Below are positions 54,639 through 62,891 of a stretch of 64,000 nt of DNA, piece by piece. Origin of the DNA: an uncultured Pelagibacteraceae bacterium (GTDB taxonomy: Bacteria; Pseudomonadota; Alphaproteobacteria; Pelagibacterales; Pelagibacteraceae). Below the pieces are notes generated by a model. It ran no database searches and was not told the origin of the DNA. It was given only the letters and a program-made list of their open reading frames with translations. Position 1 is the stretch's first letter. Every line of letters begins with the position of its first letter. The DNA is taken from the NCBI GenBank assembly GCA_902546145.1, contig CACCIT010000001.1, positions 117,121-181,120 of the forward strand, given 5' to 3'. A program made the translations under genes and the position numbers.

Positions 54639-55958
54639 TTATCTTGATCCAACACAGATACTATCAAGACACATATAATCTTTCAATTGATCAAGTTTAT
54701 CTCTTTGAACTATGCCTTCCCAAACTGGTCTAGATTTTAAATGATAAGATAAATTACCTGCATTCCATTCATCTCCAAGAACTACATTAATAGTTGAGTC
54801 AAACTGTTGATCCCAAGCATATTGAGTTTTGATCGCAATTTCTTTACCTGGATAGTCTGTTCTCTTATCATCTTTTGAAACTGAAACATAAGCATAAAGA
54901 ACAGGTGATAAAAAGAAAAAGAATAAAAATCCAATCATAAAGGGTTTTAATTTTTTTAAATTTATTTGAGACTGAAATAAAAAAACAATTAATGTTCCAA
55001 AGAACAAATAAAATGGTGTCATCCACATTGTTCGAATTTTTGAACCTGTTATCAATGAAGTTAAAAACATCATAGCAATTGGTAAGAGATTTATTACTAA
55101 CAAAAATAATAAATTTTTATCTTTGAAATTTAATTTGAATTTAGGTTTTTTGACCAATAACAAAGTCAAAATTATAAATGGACTTAATATACCAATTTGT
55201 TTTCCTAAAAATATTAATGGAAATTTTATGTGATCAATGAAACTTGATTGCTCTAAACCTGTTCTTGCAAGTCCATAATTAATTGTAATGAATTCATTGT
55301 TATTAAGCCAAATTAAGTGAGGAACTAAAACAACTATAAATACTTCTATTGTAATTAAGTATTTAAAGTCAAACTTTCTTTCTTTCTTAAAAATTAAATA
55401 AATGAATAAAAGTGCGATAGATACTAATAAGTAAATGAACAAATATTTTGATAAAAACCCTAATGCACCAAACAGACCAATTAAAAAACAATCCCAAAAT
55501 TTAATATTTTTACCAGTATAAATTTTCCAAGAATAATATGCTGTTAATGACCAAAAAGGTAATTGGCATATATTTACGTTAAACTCTGGTGTAGTAAAAT
55601 TATAAAAATAAATCGTCTCAATTAATAAAACTGAAATTAAACCAAGAAATTTGTTTTTTAATATTTCATTAGAAAGTTTGAATACATAAAAAAATGAAAT
55701 GATTACAAAAATTTGGCTTAGTAAATAATAAGCCCAGTCTTGAGAGCCAAAAATTTGAAAAAAAACTTCTGGAAAAAAAGCACTCATAGGAGGATGTTTA
55801 TTAAAACCCCAATCTAAATTACTTCCCCAAGCTAAAGCTTCAATTGTATCTAACGGTAAATTGTGATTTGTGAGAGTTGGAATCAAGGTCCAGAAAATTA
55901 GATGGGATGTCACAAAAATATAAAAAAGATTATCTATATTTTTGTTATTAATCGTCAT
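54639..55958 (-). CDS. PMT/ArnT-type (GT39/GT83-like) membrane glycosyltransferase
   Basis: A 439-aa polytopic protein with about ten helices. The first periplasmic loop NHNLPLDTIEALAWGSNLDWGFNKHPPMSAFFPEVF carries the acidic residues (PLDTIEA) typical of the lipid-linked-sugar GT-C family, and the soluble tail ends with YHLKSRPVWEGIVQRDKLDQL. It would transfer a sugar from polyprenyl-phosphate to a lipid, protein or glycan on the outer face of the inner membrane. It is the first gene of the run 55958-47556 and is divergent from dksA. Confidence 0.8.
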   Translation of the reverse strand: MTINNKNIDNLFYIFVTSHLIFWTLIPTLTNHNLPLDTIEALAWGSNLDWGFNKHPPMSAFFPEVFFQIFGSQDWAYYLLSQIFVIISFFYVFKLSNEILKNKFLGLISVLLIETIYFYNFTTPEFNVNICQLPFWSLTAYYSWKIYTGKNIKFWDCFLIGLFGALGFLSKYLFIYLLVSIALLFIYLIFKKERKFDFKYLITIEVFIVVLVPHLIWLNNNEFITINYGLARTGLEQSSFIDHIKFPLIFLGKQIGILSPFIILTLLLVKKPKFKLNFKDKNLLFLLVINLLPIAMMFLTSLITGSKIRTMWMTPFYLFFGTLIVFLFQSQINLKKLKPFMIGFLFFFFLSPVLYAYVSVSKDDKRTDYPGKEIAIKTQYAWDQQFDSTINVVLGDEWNAGNLSYHLKSRPVWEGIVQRDKLDQLKDYMCLDSICVGSR

Positions 55959-55988
55959 TAAGTAAATATTTATAACAATTCAGCTTGC

Positions 55989-56016
55989 TTGACACCCCTA
56001 TTTTGCTGAATATACT
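55989..56016 (+). promoter_or_regulatory. Near-consensus sigma70 promoter of dksA
   Basis: TTGACA (55989-55994), 16-base spacer, TATACT (56011-56016). This is the best promoter in the window. The expected start is near 56023, giving a leader of about 15 bases before the dksA ATG at 56038. The 79-base divergent gap also serves the glycosyltransferase gene on the other strand. Confidence 0.85.
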
Positions 56017-56037
56017 CCGGCCATTCAAAATTAAGCG

Positions 56038-56553
56038 ATGCCTAAAACTACTAAAGTAAAGAAAAAAGTATCTAAACCAAAAACTAAAGTTGCAAGTAAG
56101 CCAAAGAAAATTGTGGCTTCACCAGTTAAAAAAGCTCCAATAAAAATTTCAAAAACTTACGTTCCAAAAGAAACTGAAAAATATATGTGCGAAAAACATA
56201 AAGTATTTTTTAGAATGAGATTAAATGAATGGAAGAAAGAATTAATTAAAGCAAACAATGAAGCACTATACAATGGAAGTATGGACGACAATAATATTTC
56301 TGCTGATCTTGTGGATCAGGCAAGTTCATACATCGATAAAAATGTAGAAATGAAAGCAATTAATAGACAAATTAAGTTAATTTCTGAAATCGATAAAGCT
56401 TTAAGAAGAATTATGGATGATACTTATGGGTATTGTTTAGATACAGCCGAACCAATTGGTTTAAAAAGATTAATGGCAAGACCAGTTGCTAAATACACAA
56501 TCGCCGCTCAAGAAAAGCATGAAAAAGATGAAAAAGTTCATGCAGATGACTAA
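56038..56553 (+). CDS. dksA: DksA-family RNA polymerase-binding regulator, zinc-finger residues mostly lost
   Basis: A 171-aa regulator acting in the RNA polymerase secondary channel with ppGpp. Order: a Lys/Ala-rich, Pro-containing N-terminal extension (residues 1-45), the coiled coil with tip D90-x2-D93-x-A95 (the acidic pair that reaches the active site), then the globular domain YGYCLDTAEPIGLKRLMARP. Of the four zinc cysteines of E. coli DksA only C133 remains, so the finger cannot hold zinc in the classical way; this is common in alphaproteobacterial DksA. The extension is unusual and could bind nucleic acid. Strong own promoter. Confidence 0.9.
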   Translation: MPKTTKVKKKVSKPKTKVASKPKKIVASPVKKAPIKISKTYVPKETEKYMCEKHKVFFRMRLNEWKKELIKANNEALYNGSMDDNNISADLVDQASSYIDKNVEMKAINRQIKLISEIDKALRRIMDDTYGYCLDTAEPIGLKRLMARPVAKYTIAAQEKHEKDEKVHADD

Positions 56554-57180
56554 TTAAGGCTTTGGAATTTTTGCCTCTTTATCCATAAAGGCATATCCTT
56601 TTATAACAGCCTCACGTTCAGAAATTTCTTTGTACCATCTAGATAAGTTTTGATAATTTTTTAACCCAATATCATGCCATTCATGTCTCGCTAACCATGG
56701 CCATGTTGCAATATCAGCAATGGTATAATCATCTCCAGCTAAAAATTTAGATACTTTTAATCTTGTATCTAACTCTCCGTAAATTCTTTTGGATATTTTA
56801 AAATATCTTTGTTCACCAAATTCACTTTTCCCTGGATTATAATGATGAAACTGATGGTGCTGACCAATCATTGGACCAATAGTTCCCATTTGAGCCATTA
56901 ACCATTGATTAATCACTAATCGATCTATTTCATTATAAAACTTTCCACTTTTTTCACCTAAGTACATTAATATTGCACCAGACTCAAAAATACTTTTATT
57001 TTTTTCATGATCAGTAATTACAGGAATTTTTCCAAATGGACTTATCTTTAAAAAATCTGGATTAAATTGTTCGTCATTTCCTATATCAATTTTAGTTACT
57101 TTATATTCATAACCAATTTCTTCTAGCATAATACTAATTTTCCAACCATTTGGAGTATTAGCAGAAAATAACTCTATCAT
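56554..57180 (-). CDS. Glutathione S-transferase family protein
   Basis: A 208-aa GST. The thioredoxin-fold N-terminal domain has LFSANTPNGWKISIMLEEIG and the glutathione-binding cis-Pro/Glu-Ser pair in FGKIPVITD...IFESGAI. The helical C-terminal domain ends YTIADIATWPWLARHEWH, the N-capping/hydrophobic-staple motif. It looks closest to YghU/YfcG-like disulfide-bond reductases. Its start overlaps the ferredoxin reductase gene by 4 bases. Confidence 0.88.
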   Translation of the reverse strand: MIELFSANTPNGWKISIMLEEIGYEYKVTKIDIGNDEQFNPDFLKISPFGKIPVITDHEKNKSIFESGAILMYLGEKSGKFYNEIDRLVINQWLMAQMGTIGPMIGQHHQFHHYNPGKSEFGEQRYFKISKRIYGELDTRLKVSKFLAGDDYTIADIATWPWLARHEWHDIGLKNYQNLSRWYKEISEREAVIKGYAFMDKEAKIPKP

Positions 57181-58193
57181 TTTTTTACACCAAGTCTCTC
57201 TTGAGCAGCTTTTGATGTAGTTGTGAATTCAAATCTTAATTTTTCATCAGGTTTTGCATATTTAAAACACCCTCTTGCAGCAAGAGCTCCTTCATGAAAT
57301 CCTGAAAGTATTAATTTTAATTTACCTGGATAAGAACAAATATCACCAATTGCAAATATTCCATTAACATTTGTCTCAAAGTTTTCTGTATTTACTTCAA
57401 CTGTTTTTTTATTGATGTTTAATCCCCAATTTAAAATAGGACCAAGTTGCATAATTAAACCAAAAAAACCAAGAACATAATCGGATTGTAATTCTTTAAT
57501 TTCTCCATCATCATGTTTTATTTTCACAGTACTGATTTGATTATCTCCATTTACTGAGTCCATTTGATATTTTGTATACAAATTTAATTTTCCTTGATCA
57601 TTTAATTCTTTTACTTTTTGAACACTAGATTCTGCACCGCTAAATCCGTCACGTCTATGAATTAAATTTACTTTAGATGTATTCGATAATTCGATTGCCC
57701 AATCTAGAGCTGAGTCTCCCCCACCAAAAATAGAAATAGTTTTATCCTTAAAAATTGTTTTATCTTTAATTGAATAAAATAATGAGGATCCTTCAAATTT
57801 TTCACATTCTTTAACTGGAAATTTTCTAGGTTCAAAAGATCCCACTCCACCTGCAATAATAATTGCTGCTACATCAAATTGTTGGTTTCCACTTGTTTTG
57901 ACATGCCAACGATTTTCAACTTTTTTTAATTCCTCAACTCTTTCGTTTAAATGAAATTTTACATTAAAAGGTTTTATCTGTTGTAGGAGATTGTTTGTTA
58001 ATTCCTCTCCAGTACATTCTGGTACAGCTGGAATATCATAAATAGGTTTATCAGGGTAAAGCTCGATACACTGTCCTCCTGCCTTATCGAGATTATCTAC
58101 GATTTCACATTGAAGCCCTATAATTCCAAGTTGATGAGCACAGAACAATCCTGTTGGTCCTGCTCCAATAATTAACACATCTGTTTTATTCAT
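57177..58193 (-). CDS. Ferredoxin-NADP+ reductase, thioredoxin-reductase-like type
   Basis: A 338-aa flavoprotein. FAD motif GAGPTGLFCAHQLG (residues 10-23), NADPH motif GGGDSALDWAIEL (about residue 155), and the end GIFAIGDICSYPGKLKLILSGFHEGALAARG. The CxxC pair of true thioredoxin reductases is absent, so it belongs to the YumC-type FNR class. It directly follows the ferredoxin gene with no intervening base, indicating that the two work as a redox pair: NADPH to FAD to [2Fe-2S]. Confidence 0.92.
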   Translation of the reverse strand: MNKTDVLIIGAGPTGLFCAHQLGIIGLQCEIVDNLDKAGGQCIELYPDKPIYDIPAVPECTGEELTNNLLQQIKPFNVKFHLNERVEELKKVENRWHVKTSGNQQFDVAAIIIAGGVGSFEPRKFPVKECEKFEGSSLFYSIKDKTIFKDKTISIFGGGDSALDWAIELSNTSKVNLIHRRDGFSGAESSVQKVKELNDQGKLNLYTKYQMDSVNGDNQISTVKIKHDDGEIKELQSDYVLGFFGLIMQLGPILNWGLNINKKTVEVNTENFETNVNGIFAIGDICSYPGKLKLILSGFHEGALAARGCFKYAKPDEKLRFEFTTTSKAAQERLGVKK

Positions 58194-58514
58194 CTAGGCT
58201 TGCTTTTCTGGAATAGTAACTTCTAGTCCATCTAATTCATCTGAAACAATCAATTGGCAACTTAATCTACTATTTTGTTTTGGTTCATATGCCATATCTA
58301 ACATGTCCTCTTCACCATCTTCTTTGGTTGGAAGTTTATCTAGCCAATCTTCTTTAACGTAAACATGGCAAGTAGCACATGCCATTCCACCTCCACAGTC
58401 TGCATCAATTCCCGGGATATCGTTTTGAACTGCACCTTCCATCACTGTCAATCCATTTTGAACATGAATAGTATGAGTTTTGCTATCGTGTGTGTAGTAA
58501 GTAATTTTTGCCAT
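58194..58514 (-). CDS. Adrenodoxin-type [2Fe-2S] ferredoxin
   Basis: A 106-aa electron carrier. Cluster ligands are C-x5-C-x2-C in [14 protein letters not shown] plus a later Cys in SRLSCQLIV, the vertebrate/bacterial adrenodoxin pattern used by P450s and other oxygenases. The strongly acidic region [20 protein letters not shown] is the typical partner-binding face. It is between the reductase (0 bases) and desaturase (60 bases) genes. Confidence 0.93.
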   Translation of the reverse strand: MAKITYYTHDSKTHTIHVQNGLTVMEGAVQNDIPGIDADCGGGMACATCHVYVKEDWLDKLPTKEDGEEDMLDMAYEPKQNSRLSCQLIVSDELDGLEVTIPEKQA

Positions 58515-58574
58515 GCATTATATATAGGTTTTTATCTAAAATGAGCAAGTAAGTAAAAACATACTTAGCAATAT

Positions 58575-59576
58575 TTATGCGTTCTGAGGTTCTGGTACTT
58601 CTTTCTTAAAAAAATAGCTAGTGTCTTCTGTTTGTTTCATTATAGTTGGTAAAATTTCTTTGTAGGCATCAATCAAACCATCATTTGTTCTAGGTAACTG
58701 ATCTTTAATATGATGATGAAGTTTATCTAAATTATAAGATGGAACTGTTGGAAACATGTGGTGAGTTACATGATATTCCATTTTCCAATATAAAAAGCTT
58801 AAAATAGGATTTAAATACATTTCTCTTGTTGTATATCTGTGATCTTTAATATTTCTTGCTAAACCTGCGTGTTGGGTAAAAGACACTAGTTTGTGTAAAG
58901 TTCTTCCATAAAATTTTGGTAATAAAAATAACAAAACAGGTAACCAAGATGATGCAATTAAAGACCATAAAATAATTGCAATCCAAATTGCAACAAAAAT
59001 TCTAGAATTTAAGATAACTTTTGATTGTGCATTTTCAGGAATGCAGTCTTGCATTACTGTTGTTTTTACACCAAATGCATGTTGAATAATTTCATAAGCA
59101 ATACTTTTTTTAAAATAAATAAGTTCCATAAAAGGAATTAAATTCATTATTAAATTTTTTGGTGTTTCTTTTAAATTATTTCCATATTCAATTTCATGAT
59201 CAAAAGGATTTTCTGTTGAATATGTATTTCCATGATGAACAAAGTGTGTGTATCTCCATCTTAATGGTTCAAAATTAGAAAGATAAGAAGAGATGTAGTA
59301 AAAAAATTCATTTAAAGATTTTGATTTAAACGCAGTTTTATGACCTGTCTCATGCCACAATGGATTTGAAAAACCATAAATGTTTCCGTAAACCAAAAAC
59401 CAAAAAGCAGACCACCATGTGCCCCAAGTTATGTATGCTAAAGTTCCTGTAACTAATAACAATCCAAAAAAAACTGAAACATGTTGAAGCCCTTTAATAT
59501 CTGATTTTTTTGAAAGCTCTTTAAGAACCTCTATATCAACTTGGCATCGGTGCCATTTTTCTAATTTTACATCCAT
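58575..59576 (-). CDS. Membrane fatty-acid desaturase family di-iron protein
   Basis: A 333-aa membrane enzyme with four or more helices and the three histidine boxes of integral membrane di-iron enzymes: HETGH (about residue 74), HFVHH (about residue 111) and HVTHH (about residue 274). The region HHMFPTVPSYNLDKLHHHI is desaturase-like, but sequence alone does not separate desaturation from hydroxylation or carotenoid ketolation. It needs reduced ferredoxin or cytochrome b5; the adjacent ferredoxin-reductase pair is the natural donor. Between proteorhodopsin (terminator between) and ferredoxin. Confidence 0.85.
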   Translation of the reverse strand: MDVKLEKWHRCQVDIEVLKELSKKSDIKGLQHVSVFFGLLLVTGTLAYITWGTWWSAFWFLVYGNIYGFSNPLWHETGHKTAFKSKSLNEFFYYISSYLSNFEPLRWRYTHFVHHGNTYSTENPFDHEIEYGNNLKETPKNLIMNLIPFMELIYFKKSIAYEIIQHAFGVKTTVMQDCIPENAQSKVILNSRIFVAIWIAIILWSLIASSWLPVLLFLLPKFYGRTLHKLVSFTQHAGLARNIKDHRYTTREMYLNPILSFLYWKMEYHVTHHMFPTVPSYNLDKLHHHIKDQLPRTNDGLIDAYKEILPTIMKQTEDTSYFFKKEVPEPQNA

Positions 59577-59620
59577 AATTAAAAATATGTATAATAACTA
59601 TACATAATTTTACATAAGCC

Positions 59621-59661
59621 AAAAAAAAAGGGCAAGTACAAAATTGTACCTGCCCTTTTTT
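59621..59661 (-). terminator. Rho-independent terminator after proteorhodopsin
   Basis: On the minus strand, AAAAAGGGCA and GTACAATTTTGTAC form a long hairpin with one mismatch (59624-59661), followed by nine T residues (59629-59621). It lies 18 bases after the proteorhodopsin stop and separates it from the desaturase. Confidence 0.9.
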
Positions 59662-59679
59662 AAATTTTAAGTAAAACTA

Positions 59680-60447
59680 CTACTTAGCTCTACCAGGTTG
59701 TTGCATAGCTGCTGCCCAAATGATCAGACCGAAAGCGATCTTGTTCAAGAAGTCAGCTGCGTTGTAAATCACGTTAAGTGAGTTAGCATCTACACCACCT
59801 GTTAGGTAACCAAAAATGTAACCTAATGGGTAGATCGCCCAACCTACAGTAACGATCATTCTCATTGCACCAAAAGCAGTTACAAGTGCTTTGTTACCAC
59901 TTTTCGCTGCTCTCTTACCTGCTTCACCAGAGAATACTTCATATAAGATGTATACCCAACCAGCCATACCGATTATGAAACCAAGTGTAGCGTTGATGTA
60001 TCCAGCTTCTCCTAAGTATCCACCTACTAGCATTACTAATGTACCAATCATTAGTCTCCAGAAAATTCCAGAGTCTGATTTGTTTACTGCTGATAGAACA
60101 AAATAGAATTCTAACATCAATAATGGCACTGTAATTAACCAGTCAATGTATCTGTATACAGTTGGTGAGTCACCAGTAGCGATCCATACATCTCTCATGT
60201 ACATGTAGTGTACGAATGCAATACCAGTTACTAGACCAGCAACTGTCATTGAAACTCTCCATCCAGCTGGAACTGAACTTCTTTCTAAGAAAAAGAATAC
60301 AGTAGCAGCTAAACAAGCCATAGATACTAACCAAAACGAAATACCTACGAAATCGTCTTGAGCCAGCATAGCTGTTTCAGCGTTTGCAACACCAGTTACA
60401 CCCATAAGAGCAACAACTGTAAGAGCAAACAATTTAAGTTTTTTCAT
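59680..60447 (-). CDS. Proteorhodopsin, green-absorbing proton pump type
   Basis: A 255-aa seven-helix retinal protein with an N-terminal signal peptide (ALTVVALMGVTGVANAE). Key residues against the usual proteorhodopsin numbering (offset 5): H80 (H75), R99 (R94), D102 (D97, Schiff-base counterion), L110 (position 105; Leu = green tuning, Gln = blue), E113 (E108, proton donor). The retinal lysine is K235 in FLNKIAFGLIIWAAAM. All proton-pump residues are present. The gene uses more C-ending codons (TAC, ATC, GAC) than its neighbours, consistent with high expression. A strong SD GAGGGAG (60454-60460) is 6 bases before the ATG. Confidence 0.98.
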   Translation of the reverse strand: MKKLKLFALTVVALMGVTGVANAETAMLAQDDFVGISFWLVSMACLAATVFFFLERSSVPAGWRVSMTVAGLVTGIAFVHYMYMRDVWIATGDSPTVYRYIDWLITVPLLMLEFYFVLSAVNKSDSGIFWRLMIGTLVMLVGGYLGEAGYINATLGFIIGMAGWVYILYEVFSGEAGKRAAKSGNKALVTAFGAMRMIVTVGWAIYPLGYIFGYLTGGVDANSLNVIYNAADFLNKIAFGLIIWAAAMQQPGRAK

Positions 60448-60480
60448 AAAAAACTCCCTCTTCGTTAGTTTTTATTTATT

Positions 60481-60496
60481 TAGTTTATATAAACTA
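60481..60496. promoter_or_regulatory. Perfect 16-bp palindrome upstream of proteorhodopsin
   Basis: TAGTTTATATAAACTA reads the same on both strands and sits 34-49 bases before the proteorhodopsin ATG, in the 213-base region shared with the divergent acyl-CoA ligase (60448-60660). It contains TATATA/TATAAA, so it may cover the -10 element of proteorhodopsin. A looser inverted pair, AACCC and GGGGTT, follows at 60507-60528. Candidate operator for light, energy or nutrient control. Confidence 0.45.
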
Positions 60497-60660
60497 GACT
60501 TAAGTAACCCTAAGCCAAAGTTGGGGTTAAATAGCAAATTAAATTAGTTTTATGAAGACTTAATTGTCATTAATTTGCATTGATTTTACTGAATTTTTAA
60601 AATTAAATACAATTTATAAGTTAAAAACCAAAAAAATAACGAAAATCGAATCAAATTAGA

Positions 60661-62556
60661 ATGTCAAAAAAATTTCAAAGTATTTACGAAAATTCTATTC
60701 AAAACCCTGAAAAATTTTGGCAAGAAGCAAGTGAAGATATCTTTTGGTTTAAAAAACCAACAAGAATTTTAAATAAATCTAATCCTCCTTTCTATAAGTG
60801 GTTCGAAGATGGGATCACTAACACTTGTTATAATGCTTTGGACGTTCATATTGATCAAGGAAGAGGACAAAAAACAGCTTTAATCTACGATAGTCCTATT
60901 ACAGGCAACAAATCGAAGTTCACTTATGAGGAACTTAGAGCAAAAGTATCAAGATTTGCAGGTGCTTTAAAACAACAAGGTGTAAATAAAGGAGACAGAA
61001 TAATTATTTACATGCCAATGATCCCTGAAGCGGTAATTGCTATGCTTGCTTGTGCAAGAATTGGAGCCATACACTCAGTTGTCTTTGGTGGATTTGCCTC
61101 AAATGAACTTGCAAGCAGAATTGATGACAGTAAAGCAAAGTTATTAGTGACCGCTTCATGTGGTTTTGAGCCTGGAAGGACTGTTGAATACAAGCCTCTA
61201 GTAGATGAGGCTATAAAAATAGCTAATCATAAAATTGAAAAGATGATTTTGTTTCAAAGACCAGGAAATGAAGTCAAATTAAATGCTCCAACAGAGATTA
61301 GTTGGGAAGAAGCAGTCTCAAATGCAAAAGATGCTGATTGTGTTGAGATGAATTCAAATGAGTTTGCGTACATTCTTTACACATCTGGAACAACTGGAAC
61401 GCCAAAAGGCATTGTTAGGGATACTGGAGGTCATATCGTTGCTCTTAAATGGACCATGAAGAATATCTACAATATTGATACTGATGATATTTGGTGGTCG
61501 GCTAGTGATATTGGTTGGATTGTCGGGCACTCTTATATTGTTTATGCTCCTCTTTTCAAAGGATGCACCACAGTATTATTTGAAGGAAAGCCTGTTGGAA
61601 CTCCAGATGCTGGTGCTTTCTGGAAAATAATTTCTGATTATAAAGTAAAATCATTATTCACTGCACCAACTGCATTTAGAGCTATTAAAAAAGAAGATCC
61701 AGAGGGTAAATTTTTCTCAAAATATGATCTATCTAGTTTTGAGAGCTTGTTCCTTGCAGGAGAAAGAGCAGATCCAGATACTATCAAGTGGGCAGAGAAT
61801 TTATTAAAAGTCCCAGTGATTGACCACTGGTGGCAAACAGAGACTAGTTGGGCAATAAGTTCAAATTGCACAGGGATTGAAATGATGGAGACCAAATATG
61901 GCTCAGCTTGTAAAGCAGTCCCTGGATATGATGTAAAAATTATTAAAGCAGACCAATCTTTGGCTAAGCCAAATGAAATGGGAGATATTGTTGTAAAACT
62001 ACCTTTGCCTCCTGGAACATTTCCAACTCTTTGGAATGCTGATCAAAGATACAAAGAAAACTATATGACTAATTATGAGGGTTATTATCAAACGTATGAT
62101 GCAGGTCACATTGATGATGATGGTTACATTTGGATCATGTCTAGAACTGATGATATTATAAATGTTGCTGGTCACAGATTATCAACTGGTGCAATAGAGG
62201 AAGTCTTATCTGAACACCAATCAGTTGCTGAATGTGCTGTTCTTGGAATTGCAGATAAACTTAAAGGTCAATTACCAATTGGTTTAGTTGTTTTAAAATC
62301 TGGTGTTGAAAAAGACAATGAAACTATATCAAAAGAATGTGTGCAAATGGTAAGAGATAAAATTGGTCCTGTTGCTGCATTTAAGATTGTAATTGTTATT
62401 AAAAGATTACCAAAAACTAGATCAGGTAAAATTTTAAGAGGAACAATAAGAAAAATTGCAGATAGTGTTGAATATAAAATTCCACCAACAATAGATGATC
62501 CAGCAATTTTAGATGAAATTAAAGAAAACTTAGTTCAAAGTGGAATTATAAAATAA
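60661..62556 (+). CDS. prpE: Propionate/acetate-CoA ligase (AMP-forming)
   Basis: A 631-aa acyl-CoA synthetase. The acetyl/propionyl-CoA synthetase N-terminal domain (FQSIYENSIQNPEKFW), the ATP loop YTSGTTGTPKGIVRDTGGH (residues about 239-257), motif PTAFRAIKKEDPEG, DHWWQTETSW, and the C-terminal catalytic Lys in KTRSGKILRG, the site of regulatory acetylation in this family. The VRDTGGH sequence after the ATP loop and overall layout are closer to PrpE/ACSS3 than to Acs, so propionate is the likelier substrate. No methylcitrate genes are nearby. Confidence 0.85.
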   Translation: MSKKFQSIYENSIQNPEKFWQEASEDIFWFKKPTRILNKSNPPFYKWFEDGITNTCYNALDVHIDQGRGQKTALIYDSPITGNKSKFTYEELRAKVSRFAGALKQQGVNKGDRIIIYMPMIPEAVIAMLACARIGAIHSVVFGGFASNELASRIDDSKAKLLVTASCGFEPGRTVEYKPLVDEAIKIANHKIEKMILFQRPGNEVKLNAPTEISWEEAVSNAKDADCVEMNSNEFAYILYTSGTTGTPKGIVRDTGGHIVALKWTMKNIYNIDTDDIWWSASDIGWIVGHSYIVYAPLFKGCTTVLFEGKPVGTPDAGAFWKIISDYKVKSLFTAPTAFRAIKKEDPEGKFFSKYDLSSFESLFLAGERADPDTIKWAENLLKVPVIDHWWQTETSWAISSNCTGIEMMETKYGSACKAVPGYDVKIIKADQSLAKPNEMGDIVVKLPLPPGTFPTLWNADQRYKENYMTNYEGYYQTYDAGHIDDDGYIWIMSRTDDIINVAGHRLSTGAIEEVLSEHQSVAECAVLGIADKLKGQLPIGLVVLKSGVEKDNETISKECVQMVRDKIGPVAAFKIVIVIKRLPKTRSGKILRGTIRKIADSVEYKIPPTIDDPAILDEIKENLVQSGIIK

Positions 62557-62891
62557 TGCTTAAAACATATTTGATCTTAATTGCTGCAACTATATTTGAA
62601 GTTTCAGGAACAATGCTTTTACCTGTCACAAAAGGTTTTACTAAACCAGCTCCAACAGGTGCTTTAATATTTTTTTATGTATGCGCATTTTTTTGTCTAT
62701 CAATTGTAGTTACTAAACTTCCATTGGCAGTAGTTTATGCAACCTGGTGCGGTTTAGGAATTTTTACAATTGCTATTCTTGGATATATTTTTTACGGACA
62801 GTCTTTAAGCTGGCAGGTTGTTTTGGGTATGTTCTTAATTGTATTAGGATTAACGCTTGTAAATATTTATTCTTCCAAAACAATTAACTAA
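62556..62891 (+). CDS. Small multidrug resistance (SMR/EmrE-like) transporter
   Basis: A 111-aa protein of four helices. The membrane glutamate is E15 in AATIFEVSGTM, followed by a short loop and the SMR-type WCGLGIFTIAILGYIFYGQSLSWQVVLGMFLIVLGLTLVN (partly quoted end region). Family members export quaternary ammonium compounds or guanidinium as homo- or hetero-dimers. The start overlaps the ligase stop by one base. The end overlaps the convergent dihydroorotase by 8 bases. Confidence 0.87.
   Translation: MLKTYLILIAATIFEVSGTMLLPVTKGFTKPAPTGALIFFYVCAFFCLSIVVTKLPLAVVYATWCGLGIFTIAILGYIFYGQSLSWQVVLGMFLIVLGLTLVNIYSSKTIN

Noticed and set aside
45476..55958. Recently acquired genomic island carrying the DUF1800/DUF1501 genes
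   Set aside because: No integrase, tRNA, direct repeats or transposase at either end, and base composition by eye is similar to the neighbours. Transfer in the distant past cannot be excluded.
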